A stretch of 64,000 nt of DNA from Chamaecrista fasciculata. Its lineage: Eukaryota > Streptophyta > Magnoliopsida > Fabales > Fabaceae. The notes beneath the pieces are model-generated. The model ran no database searches. It worked only from the letters and a program-made list of their open reading frames with translations, and was not told where the DNA came from. The position numbers and the translations under genes were made by a program. Each line of letters begins with the position of its first letter. Within the stretch, counting starts at the first letter, position 1. This document shows, piece by piece, positions 22,283-33,290 of the stretch. The stretch is taken from assembly GCA_003254925.1 (NCBI GenBank), contig QANZ01003284.1, positions 1 through 64,000 on the forward strand, given 5' to 3'.

Positions 22283-22659
22283 GGCAAAAGTACACATTTC
22301 ATCCTCAAACTTTACACCAACTGCCAATTTCGTCCCCAATCTTTTTTTGCTATCAATTTCGTCCCCAATCTTTCACATTTTTGTCAATTTTATCCTTTGC
22401 TCTTACTTTAGTCAAATATTAATGACAGAATCTATGTGGCTAACGATATATAATATAAAATTGATAGAAAAAGAAACTCAAATCCTAACTCAGATGGAAA
22501 AACAGGATACAGTCTGTCGTTAATTTATTAAAAGAAGTTAGTCAAAGGATAAAATTGACGAAAATGTGAAAGATTGGGGACGAAATTGACAGCAAAAAAA
22601 GATTGAGGATGAAATTGACAATCTGTGTAAAGTTTGGGGACGAAATCGGTGCTTTTGCC
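22283..22659. mobile_element. Palindromic MULE-type element, family E
   Basis: The ends are GGCAAAAG and CTTTTGCC, with arms of about 130 bp built of AATTTCGTCCCCAATCTTT modules. The flanking 9-mers TTATTATTA (22274-22282) and TTAGTATTA (22660-22668) match at 8 of 9 positions. The left duplication overlaps the right duplication of the family D element by 3 bp, so the two sit almost end to end. Confidence 0.75.
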
Positions 22660-22668
22660 TTAGTATTA

Positions 22669-23899
22669 TTGTTATTATTAATTTGGCCAAATTAGTGGCC
22701 ACCGTATATTTTTTAACAACTTCAAAGGGGGAAAGTAAATTAAAAATAGCCCAGTCCACTAAGTAATCAGTCTGAGCCCAATATATTACCAGTCTACTTC
22801 AACTTTTTATTATATTGGGCCACAATTCTCCATAGGAAAATTTCGTAATTACTAATTATTTTCTGACAAAAAAAAAGTTTTCATTTTTTTAGGAAAAGAA
22901 TATTAATTTGAAACCCATTTGAAGCGGACTCAGTTTGCAATGGGTTTAAATATTATATACATCAAATAGGCCAGGCTTCTTCCCATATTTGTCTTCTGGT
23001 GAATTTTTAAACTTATTTTTTATAAACTCATAAAGTTTGTTTTAATTTAAACTTACTTTCTAGCATACTAGCACTCAAGGTATTAGTACCTCATTGAAAT
23101 GACTCGATAGCCTTCATTAGTTCAATATATACATGATCCCTTGTCCAGATTTAACTATTTCTCTTACATTTTATACACTTTGAGTATTTTAATTAGGACT
23201 AAAACTTGGTGCTAGAGTCTCTTATGGGACACTCTGAAGCTCACTTTTACAAGTATTTGGGAATTTAAAGATTAGTACGAGAGCTCATCAAGAAGAGAGA
23301 TTAGAAAAATGTCTGTAAAAGATTTCATCTCATTAAATATTAATCAGATTTTCTCTAATTTTGTCCTTTTAAGACATATGGGGGTAACTTATTACATTTA
23401 TTGAATTCAGTTCAATTTTTCTTAAATAGACATTTGATGTTATTTAGTTGTATTTGTGATTTAGTCAAACTTTAGGATACGATTTTGTTCACTTTGTGAG
23501 AAACATTATTTTTCTTATCGAATTTTATGTCTTATGTTATCTCACAATTGAATTTTATGATTGTTTGGATATAGTTTTGTTCAATTATTGTATTTGACAT
23601 CTTGTGAACATTTCTAGTGAACATTTCTAGTGAACATTTTGTGTAGCTTGATTAGTAGACCGAAGGCTTGCTTATGGGTGTTGTAGACTATTATTACTTA
23701 TATCTATGATTTTTGATAACTCTGATTTGTGGTACTTTCGAGAAATGTGAGTTGTAGATCCTACGTACCCCAAAATTGTGTGGTGCATGTCCGTAATCCA
23801 TTTGGAGAAATAAGAAAATTTATTCAATATTGAGATACATAATATATTTTATTGTATTATTAAAATAAAAAAACCCAGTCATTCTATTTATAATTTTGA
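22669..23899. other. Intergenic, AT-rich
   Basis: No gene is seen. A short tandem of GTGAACATTTCTA occurs at about 23,605-23,640. The last part leads into the Copia-like relic. Confidence 0.5.
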
Positions 23900-25300
23900 T
23901 TTATCTCCCACATTTTTTCCTTCAATATTGAAGGAATAAGGCGTTAGTAATATAGTTTTTAGTTAGTTCAGAGTTTGTTATTAAGTTATTAACTAGAGTT
24001 AGTTTGTGACTGTAATTAGTTGAGATGTAACCGAATCAGGTAGCAGTATAGTTAGGACCATTGTATTAGCTGTATCAGATTAACTCTGTATATAAGCTAC
24101 TGTTCATATCAATAATATTCATACATTCACTTCATATCTTTCTAAATTTCTATATGGTATCAGAGCAACAAATCTGATCCGTTTTTCTTTCTTCGTCTTC
24201 CGCTTGCTTTCTCTTTCGATAATGGCGAGCTCTGATTCTCCTTCTTCTAACTTGGAGAAGAGTTCCTCTTCTTCGACTACTTCATCTGTTTCTTTAACTC
24301 GTCAAGATCCACTCTATCTTCATCCTTCGGATAGTCCTGGATTACAGCTTGTTTCTAATCATTTGACATTGGTTAACTACATGATATGGAGCAGATCTAT
24401 GCGCATTGCTCTCAAAGCTAAAAACAAGTTAGGATTTATTGATGGATCCTGTGCGCCTCCGTCTGATTCCGATTCTGAAGCTTTCTCCCATTGGTCTTTT
24501 GTTGATTCGATGGTTATTTCATGGATCCTCAACTCCATGACTAAGGACATTTCAGAGGCATATGTTTATGCTTCGTCTGCACATAGTCTTTGGCGTGAGC
24601 TTGAGGAAAAATTTGGTGAGACTGACAGACCGCGTGTTTTTCATTTGCGGAAAGAGCTTTCCTCGATTGAGCAGGGAAGTGATTCGATTGCAGCTTACTC
24701 AAATCGTTTAAAGAAGGTTTGGGACGAACTTCACTGCTTGGAACCTCTACCTAAATGTGTTTGTAATGGTTGTACTTGTGGAGCTTTTAAGCGTTTAGCT
24801 GATATGTCTTCTTCTTGTCTTGTAATGCAATTTCTGTTTGGTCTTTCTGCTGCTTATGACACTGTTGTCAACAATATTTTGTTGTTAGATCCTTTGCCGC
24901 CTTTTAACAAGGTGTATTCTATGATTTCTAGAATTGAGAAACAGTTGTCTGTAAATGCCATTAGTGCAAAGTCTGTTGAGTCTAGTGTTCTTATGGCTAA
25001 GGCTGTTGATAGTTTTAAGTCTGGAGGATCTAAGTCTTCTCAGAAGAAGAAGGATAGTGTCAAGAAGGAGGATAGGTTCTGTGATTTCTGTTCCAGAGCT
25101 GGTCATTTGGAGGAATCCTGTTTCAAAAAACATGGATATCCAGATTGGTATAAGGAAAAATATCCTAAGGACAAGAAGAATGTTGCTGTTGCTAATGCTG
25201 CAGTTCTTGATTCTGATGATTCTGCATCACTTTCTGACTTGGTGCAGCAAGAGGTTAAACGTTACCATGCAGTTCTTGACTTGGTCATTTAGTATTGTCA
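23900..25300 (+). mobile_element. Ty1/Copia retrotransposon relic with gag region
   Basis: A probable LTR (about 23,910-24,150, with CTGTATATAAGCTAC as a TATA-containing core) ends just before TGGTATCAGAGC at 24155. That is the initiator-methionine tRNA primer site typical of plant Copia elements. A gag-type coding region follows at 24204-25292 (362 codons). It shows the Copia gag fold landmarks (WSRSMRIALKAKNK, GETDRPRVFHLRKELSS) and a zinc-knuckle-like CDFCSRAGHLEESC. No protease, integrase or reverse-transcriptase region and no second LTR were found, so the element is incomplete. Age cannot be estimated without a second LTR. Confidence 0.8.
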
Positions 25301-27363
25301 TATTAAAAGTTGATATTATAAATATCAAGTAAATTATACTATAATATCCCATACCATTACATTTAAGATATTTATGATATTTGATATCATAATATACCAA
25401 ATGTACCATGGTACTAAATAAGTGATTTTTCAAATTGTTGATTTAAAACTCAGTCAAATTGACTAATGTGTGATGATCGATAAAGATAATCCAGGTAAAG
25501 CAAGGGATTGAATCCTCTCTGATCTTGTGGTCATACAAATTGGCATTTGGAATAACTTAATTTTTAAAAATATAGGTTACATACTTTAATCTCTGAGAGT
25601 ATTAGAGATAATAAAGTTTTATCTCTTAATAGGCATTTTTTTATGGATTAATTTGTAAATACAAAAGAACTAAAATATGTTAATTAGTTTCATAACTTTC
25701 AAGAATTTAAAACTACATTGTAAATTAAATTTTTAAAATATAACTCCACGTACGAATTTTACATCTCATAATTTAGTTAATAGAAGATTCATTCAGGAAT
25801 CGATAGACCATATATAGTGCAGCTCAGAGAATATTAAAGCAGCAACAAAGCAAATGAGAACATTCAATTAATCAATTTGTAGCTTTATATCTCTTTTTGC
25901 CCCCTTTTTTTTTGTTTCCCCCCCGAAAGCAGTGTGAATATGAACAAATTTCAATTGATGAAGAATTTCTCAGAAGATGAGCTAGTAATAAATATTAAAC
26001 ACTATATATATTGTTAATTCGCGAGGTTAACAAACGAACACGTAAAGCAGAAGAAAACAGGAAGCATATATATATATAGTAAAGTGGGTCTAGCTAGTAA
26101 GTAATATTTAGGTCCTTCTTTATTGCATGTGCTTTTAGCTAGCTTTTGAGGATCATTTCCATTTTTCTACACTCTATTATTAATGATCGTCCAATCCGAG
26201 CTAAGATTTTTTATGTGACGATTAAACATAACTTTTCTCACATATTCAACCTGCATTACCAACTGAGTTATAACTCAGAAATATGTCATTTGTATTCTGG
26301 GGGTTCACAAAAGTAATAAACTATCCTTTTATGTAATTGCTGTGCACAACATTTCTCTACTTTACTTTACTGTCTGTATGATTATGGAGTATTAATTATT
26401 CAGCATCAAAATCCTTAATGACCCACCATGTGGTAGAGCTTTCATTTTTCCAAAAGTCAAACACTTTCATCTTTATTTACTGCCAATAATTTAGTGCGTT
26501 CTGTCTACTTCTTGAATGGACATACTCTAAAGAGAGCCATCACCAATTCACCACTCAGAAAATGAAATTATGTTTTCTGCTTTAAGGTCAGCGAGCCTTT
26601 TTCGTTGAAATTTAACCAATTTGATGGAATGTGAGCTTCTACATGAAAAATCTTTAATTTATTCATACCACTGTTAATTACTGGAGATCAGTAAATTAAA
26701 TTGTTGTGTTTGTGTGTCTAGCTAGCTAAGTCTGACTTACTTAGTGGATAAAAGTGATGTTCCCACTTTCAGTGACATGCATGACTCTTGAGGTTAGGTG
26801 AATATGACTCCCACTATATATCTTAAATCTGCATGCACTATATATATATGCAGATGCAGAACATCCAACAATATATATTTTGCTTTGACATTACTTTGAA
26901 TTCTGAAAGATTTATATATACAGCCATGATGTTAAAATCACTATCACATTTGGTGCCTATCATTGTTTGCTTTAATGCCTCTGTTGAAAATACACACTGG
27001 AAATCAATGGCATTGCTTTAATTTTTGAGTTTTTGTAAGTTGACTGTTTTTGGATGCTGAAGAATATGCTAGATGAAGCTTTCATGGGAAATCCCACTAT
27101 ACATTGACCTAAATTAATATTAGTGTACAACCATCATCATCATAAATAGTATATACATCTTACATAGAGAGAGGTTTTGCCACATACACACCAAACATCA
27201 ATATTCTTGTGTGTGTATATATATGTCATCTTTCCACTTCCATAGTGTACTCCATCTTTTGTTACCATGTTTGACTTAAAAATTAAAATATATAAGTTTT
27301 GATGTCCACTTAACCATACGTCCTGGTTTTGTGTTTTCTCATTCATATACCACAATTTTGGTG
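25301..27363. other. Intergenic, AT-rich
   Basis: AT-rich, with GCTAGCTAG and TATATATA clusters near 26,040-26,140 and 26,830-26,930. I see no supported gene. Confidence 0.5.
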
Positions 27364-27599
27364 GGAAAGAATCTATTTTTTAGTCCCTGAATTTGTTTCA
27401 AAATTAAGATTTAGTCCCTGAATAATGAAAGTACACTTTTAAGTCCCTAATGTTTTAAAAATGTTGACTATTTAGTCCCTGAAGGAGACTGGATAGTTTA
27501 TGTTTATAATAAAATCAGATAGCAAAACCATATTTTCTAAATGTAGGGATTAAATCATGATTTTGAGACAAATTTGAAGACTAAAAAGTAAATTTAATC
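27364..27599. mobile_element. Palindromic MULE-type MITE, family G, copy 1
   Basis: A 236-bp element whose ends pair (left AATCTATTTTTTAGTC, right GACTAAAAAGTAAATTT), with internal TTTAGTCCCTGAAT modules. The flanking 9-mers ATTTTGGTG and ATTTTGGTA match at 8 of 9 positions. It sits about 300 bp upstream of the PSY-like gene. Two relatives lie in the GDSL gene intron. Confidence 0.7.
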
Positions 27600-27786
27600 A
27601 TTTTGGTAATGAATGATGATCCCATTTTCCCTGCACAAAGAGTGGAAACGCGTTGATCCCCAACCAAATGATGGGTTACTATCACCTTTTTGACCCTTTA
27701 CCAATATCATTGCTTTTCCTAACACCCACATTTGATATATACCCAAATTAATTGAAAAACAAACATTCATCCACAAAAATCTGCAT

Positions 27787-27796
27787 TATATAAATA
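27787..27796 (+). promoter_or_regulatory. TATA box of the PSY-like gene
   Basis: TATATAAATA lies 105 bp upstream of the ATG at 27901, with a CA-rich leader between them. Confidence 0.6.
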
Positions 27797-27900
27797 GAGA
27801 TCCACCCACCCTATTGGAATCAATCAACATACACTCCAAACACACACACAAGACAATACACCACTCTGATATTTTTGAGCTCTCAGTCCATTTTGGTGCA

Positions 27901-28554
27901 ATGGCAGGCACTACCACTACTCTCTTACGTCTCTCTGTCATCCTCCTATGCCTCTCTCATCTTCTATGTTTGCAAGCAATACCAATTACAAGTAAAACTC
28001 TCACTATATATATTGTTTCTCTCATCTTTCTGATCTTGTTGTTTTCACTGACTGTGATGAGTTTGTAAAATTATTAACCAGGAAGTGAGAATCTCATGCG
28101 TGCTCGCCAAGTCCTTCTTGCCCTGCCAGAGAATACCCACAAGGTACAAACTTGATACATCCCATAACACAATATAGTAATCTCATCACAGATATATATG
28201 CATTATATACTCAATAAAGGTTGACCCAGTTGGTAAGGAGTTGAATCATAACCCACAAGGTCGTGAGTTCGATTTCTGCCTCAGAAAGCCTGAAGGCATG
28301 TCCTGACCTTAGTGAGCTTCCGGGGTCAATTCACCTAAATTTTTTTATTTCCAAAAACAATATGCATTATATATAATTGTTTAGTTAATTATCAGATTCA
28401 TTGTATTAATTAATCAATCAAATAATAATTATTGTGATTATAACAGGCTGCAACTCAATGGGAGGAGCCAAGAATGAATGAGAGGATGGATTTGGAACTC
28501 CATGACTACCCTCCTTCAGGAGCTAATGGTCGTCACACTCCAAGAGCACCTTAA
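27901..28554 (+). CDS. PSY-like sulfated peptide hormone precursor
   Basis: Exons 27901-27991, 28082-28143 and 28447-28554 join in phase to give 86 residues. Residues 1-26 are a strongly hydrophobic signal peptide. A basic and amphipathic middle follows, and the C-terminus carries DYPPSGANGRHTPRAP. This aligns with the PSY1 core I remember (DYGDPSANPKHDP): Asp-Tyr, four residues, Ala-Asn, two residues, His-x-Pro. In PSY peptides the tyrosine is sulfated by TPST in the Golgi and prolines are hydroxylated. The acidic residues ahead of the Tyr (MDLELHDY) suit that enzyme. PSY peptides signal through leucine-rich receptor kinases in growth and stress. The second intron holds a SINE. A non-ATG in-frame extension upstream is ignored. 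The family call rests on the short motif. Confidence 0.8.
28210..28359 (+). mobile_element. SINE, copy 2, within the PSY-like gene intron
   Basis: A tRNA-derived SINE with an A-box-like TTGACCCAGTTGGTAAGG, a B-box-like GTGAGTTCGATTTC, and the tail CAATTCACCTAAATTTTTTT. A perfect 14-bp target duplication, ATATGCATTATATA, lies at 28196-28209 and 28360-28373. It is sense-oriented inside intron 2. Confidence 0.85.
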
Positions 28555-31189
28555 TTTTGCTCTGTCGTTACGTTTTAGTGTTAATTAATTATATTTTGCT
28601 CTTTAATTAGTAGGCATGCTCTTTCTAATACGATATAATCACATATATAATTAATGTCAAGCTAAGTCTCATCAAGTGCATGTACTTTCTGTGTTCTTCA
28701 ATGTCTTGCTTAAGCAGCCTTGATCATTGTTGAGTTATCTAGTACTGTCTTGGAAGCAATTATATATGTGTAATATTGAGAGAAACCAGTCACAATTAAT
28801 TACTAGAGTTGGATTCAGATTTCCCCCCTAATATTTTATATATATCTTAACACTTTGACCCTTTCAGTTTCTTATTATGCTTTGGTTCTAGCAATACGGT
28901 ACACATTATCCAAATATTCATGTTGGTACTCGTAAAATTTGACTATAAGTTTGGGTCTAAACATTAAATAATTGAGTTTGGATATGAAGATTATTTTTGT
29001 TATCCACTTAAATTTGAGCCTGGAAAATGGAAAAAAGAAAAATGTCATCCAAATTTGGATGGTATATATATATATATATATATATACATCAAAATGCCAT
29101 TTTGGTTCTCAAACTATAGAGTAAATTATGTTTTGTTCCTCAATCTTTTTTGTTTCGTTCTTCATCAAACTTTTCATTTGTTTCATTGTTGATCCAAAAC
29201 ATGATTTCATCATATTTTTTTTTTTGTTATCTTTTGACCTGAAAAATTGAGATTAATGATTTCCTTTTCTAAAAGTGAATTGACAGAAACAAATAAGAAT
29301 ATTTATTATATATTCTTAGTCACAAATTGAAGATGTAAAAGTGTGGTTGATTTTTTCAAAAAAAAAACATTTTTTCTCTATATGCCAACTCACTTATTAA
29401 GATATGTGAGAGAAATCAACCATCTGAATTTCAGATGAGAGCCAACAATAGAAAGTAGATGGAATCATGTTTTAAATTAACGATGGAATAAAAAAAAAAA
29501 TTAGTCTAATACTACAAATATAATATGTATCTTTAAAATAAGTCTTATTTTGACTAAACTATTACTCAATTTATTTCTTTTTAAAAAAAATTGGGAATTC
29601 AAAAATTCAAAGAATTTGGGGATAATTGGATGAGGATTCAGAAGTGGGCAATTAGGCATGATATTTTAATTTGTAGATCATTTGATGATGGTGCGTGATT
29701 GCTACTATTGAATCCGTGTTAAAATTTTTTTTTTTAAAAAAAGGTCATAACTCTAAAGATGATAACTACTTACATTACATGAGATGGATAATATGACCAC
29801 AACGCTTTGGGATTAAGAATAAAATCCAATTCATTAATTATTGTATATTTGTAACGTATAATACAAACAATATCTCATATGAGACTTCAAATATCACTTA
29901 TGAGCCCTTAGGGACACTTATAAATTATAATAGGTACAGATTATTATAAGAATTTAAACCTTACCTAAAAAAAATAATACACTGTTTGTACCCCAACCTA
30001 AAAATTGATGTCTCTCGGTTTAATGTTTATCATATTCTTTTTATAGAGTCTATTTCATCTAGGCTATGGGAAAAACCAAAGATTAAAGAAAAGCTAAAAA
30101 TAGCCATAGAATTTAAAAGTTCCAATAGAACATTTTTGGGAAAATGATTAGATATGGGTCATTTCATGGACATGGGGCCAAATATGATCCATGTTATATT
30201 AAACTAATCAGTAATCACTGAATAATTAATTAAAAAAATATCATTAACTGTTAATGTGATTATTGTGACGGATGCATTTAGCATTAAGCCGACAAGCAAC
30301 TTTTCTTGGAAGCACTAGTTTTGGACAAAAAGATATGAAAATGTAAAGCTGAAAAACCATTTGTCAACACACAGATTGATAGGTGAATTGCATAGCTAAG
30401 TTCATAGAAAGTGTTTTAGGAGCTGATCCAAATTGTTTTATGTAATCATGTATGTGGCTTGGCCACTTGGAACCCTTTGAAAATATATAAAATGATATAT
30501 AATTTAATATAATCACTTGATTTGTTTGAGTAGAGAAAGTGCTATACATGCCTAGTGTGGCTAACCTCTATACTATACTTGAGAAGGGATCTTCTTAAGT
30601 ATTTCCTAAAGTGAAGTGGAAGGGATTTAGAAACAAATCCAATATGAAAAAAATTCTTGTTTAGAAAATTGGACAAATTGATTGATTTAATGAGTTCAAT
30701 AAGACTTGGTGTTTGGTCCGAACTAATTAAAAGAATTAAGAAACAACAACTTTGAATTTGTTAATAACCAAACGAACTAGTGAAAACTGATCAATTTAGT
30801 GGTTTTTTTTTTTTAAACAGAATTTTCGTGGTTAAATTGGTTTATAATTTTTTTTAAAGTTTCAAGTCAAAATGATGTTGTTTTATAATTTTTTTTGTTT
30901 AAAAACATTAAATTAAACATTTTGATATCCAAAAAATCTTGAATATAAAAATTTAAAATTTAATTAGTGTAATCTTATTTTTAAAAGAAGTAAGAAATAA
31001 CAACAAAAAATAGAATTTTTTAAAGATTTTTCATAAAATATATGAAGTTGTTTTGTTCCATATATTTTGTATTATTATTTTACAAAAAATAAATAAAATC
31101 ATAGTTAAATTATTATCTTATCATATTAAATTTGTGACATAATCTTTATCATATACAATATATATAAACAGACTCAAAACAACAATAAT
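28555..31189. other. Intergenic, AT-rich
   Basis: No gene is seen. A (TA)12 microsatellite lies at 29063-29086. At 29,095-29,200 there is a TTTTGGTTCTCAAACTAT fragment similar to part of the expansin first intron (8284-8370); it is probably a scrap of a TTGGTCC-type element. Confidence 0.45.
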
Positions 31190-31450
31190 AAAACGAAATG
31201 ACGTCATGGAAGAGCACTAAAAAATCAAGACCAAATCAAGAAGCCGCCGTAAAATGCCTAATCCAGATTCGCTGCCACAAAACACTGCATGGGAACCCTG
31301 ATTCAGAACGCCGTCGCCACGAAACTCTATAACTAGAGGGAGGATCATCGCTGCTGCTGAGACAGCGGCGGCCCAAAATTTCACTCAGAAAAACTCTCAC
31401 GGCGGAGAGAGTTTTCTCTCACGAAGGAGAGATTTTAAGGTCGGCTTAGA
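31190..31450. other. GC-rich island of unknown origin
   Basis: A compact GC-rich stretch (GCCGCCGTAAAATGCC, GACAGCGGCGGCCC, CTCACGGCGGAGAGAG) stands out in very AT-rich DNA. It has no long open frame and no family I recognise. It could be a captured exon fragment, a transposon internal region or a LINE leader. Confidence 0.4.
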
Positions 31451-32541
31451 AAATAAAATAATGAGTCCAAACTAATTCAGTCTAAATCGAACCCAATTTA
31501 AATTCTGAACACCCTTACTTTGAAACCTTACAAAAATTTCACACATTCAAATTTTAAAAGATATGTATTCCATATTATAGTTCGTCCTTTCGCACCAATT
31601 ACGGTCTCTTGAATTTTGAAAATGTTTCAGCTTTTGAGTCCAATTAAATATTGCTAATTGAGGTGGCCTTCTTCTAGACTTCTACAGTTATAATATTCAT
31701 GAACAAAGCTGTCTGGGGTTTGCTATTTTACTTAACTTTTTTCAGCTTGATTAAAAATGGGAAAATAATTGTTTCGGTTTTGTCTTAAAAAATCTTAGAA
31801 AACTAAGATTTGTGAGAGTCATGATGCACCCAACCACATATTATATGCTTGCCTATTAGTTGAAACTTTCAAATATATATATATATATTACAGAGAAGCA
31901 TGGAGATTAAAGCATCAGATACAAAAGAAAAAAAATGCATGCAAAAGAAGCAATACATGTAGACAAAGTACACCTGTAAGGCTGTAAGAGCTCTTACCAC
32001 ATATTAGATTGTATTTTGGATTCTCACAATCTCTTTTTAAGTTGTAATCCAATACCCATAATTATGGGCATATTATAAAAACAAAGCCTCAGTACAACTT
32101 TGTCTATTGATTTATATAATAATCATGACATTACAGTGCTGTATATATATGAAGTGCCAGATAGTGAGATCAGTAAGCATGAAAGTTGGCCTAATTGACA
32201 CGTTTTGTAGATTTTTTTTAAAAAATCAAAGTAAAGGCATTGCCTAGTGTTAGAAAAAGAACCATTTGTCCCTAAGCCTATGCTTTTAATGTGAACTGAT
32301 TCATAGAATAAAAAAAGACAGAGAGAGATTAGTAAAACAGTAATGAAGTTAACAGAGAGTAATGTAAAAGACTACTATAGTAAAAGTTGGATTATTAATT
32401 TATTATCCTGTTAGTTGAGTTCTTGCATTTCGCTTTAATTTCTTCCATCCAATAGATCTATCATCTATGGCAGTCATGATTTCTAAAACTTCAGTTTGTA
32501 TTCCAAGGCACCCTTTCATTCTTGGCTTTCATAGTTATTTT
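31451..32541. other. Intergenic, AT-rich
   Basis: I see no gene, repeat array or element with clear ends in this stretch. Confidence 0.4.
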
Positions 32542-32928
32542 AGCTAAAATGCATTAAAACCCCATTGAACTTTAGTCACTTTGCCAAAAACTCCCTCTAA
32601 ACTTTGAAAAGTTACAAAAGATCCTGAACTTTTGATTTTATGCTCACTAACTCATTTTGTTAAAATATTAATTGAAAAAAATCAAGGTTTTTTTTTTAGT
32701 TTTTTTACTACTATTAATTAATTACAACAACAGTTAATTTTAATTTTAGATTAACGTGAATGCAACAGCAATCATAAAATAATAAAAAAGAAATTCGCTT
32801 TTTTTTAATGAAAATCTTTAAGAAAAGAGTCTTTTGCACAAAATTAAAAGTTCGTCACATTTCAAAATTCATGAAGGATTTTTTTGTATATTGACTACGG
32901 TTGAGAGGCGATTTTGTGCATTTTAGCC
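32542..32928. mobile_element. Decayed TIR element with TTTAGCC ends
   Basis: The left end AGCTAAAATGCATTAAAAC and right end TTTTGTGCATTTTAGCC are near reverse complements. Inner modules (AACTTTTGATTTTATG versus AAAATTAAAAGTTCG) also pair. The flanks agree only about 6 of 9, so the target duplication is uncertain. It resembles the other palindromic elements. Confidence 0.5.
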
Positions 32929-33290
32929 TTTTCTTTTTGTGTATTACCATTAAAAGAAATCTCTTCCTGTTGTTATTCTTCTTGATCAATTTGAGAATAA
33001 ATAGAATCAGAAAAATGTTAGGTGGCCTAAGAGTAGAGATAACAATGTCATTATGATAACTGAGAGAAATAGTGCAGACACAATAATATCTTGGTAAAAG
33101 AGCACAAATCTGTCCAATTCACACAATGTCACACTTCAATGGAAAGCTAGAAACTTTTCATTGCAATGAGCATTATTGGAACCATTAAGCTTCTTCCATA
33201 GCCATAACAACAAAATATGTGTAAACAAAAAGTGAAGGAAACAGAAAGAAACTTGCTTGCTTCCATTACAAGTAACAGGATGAACTATGG
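32929..33290 (-). other. Downstream flank of the GDSL lipase gene
   Basis: AT-rich sequence, probably including the 3'-UTR of the GDSL gene. Nothing else is recognised. Confidence 0.4.

Noticed and set aside
24885-25433. Frames overlapping the Copia gag region
   Set aside because: Alternative-frame shadows of the gag region and its AT-rich flank.
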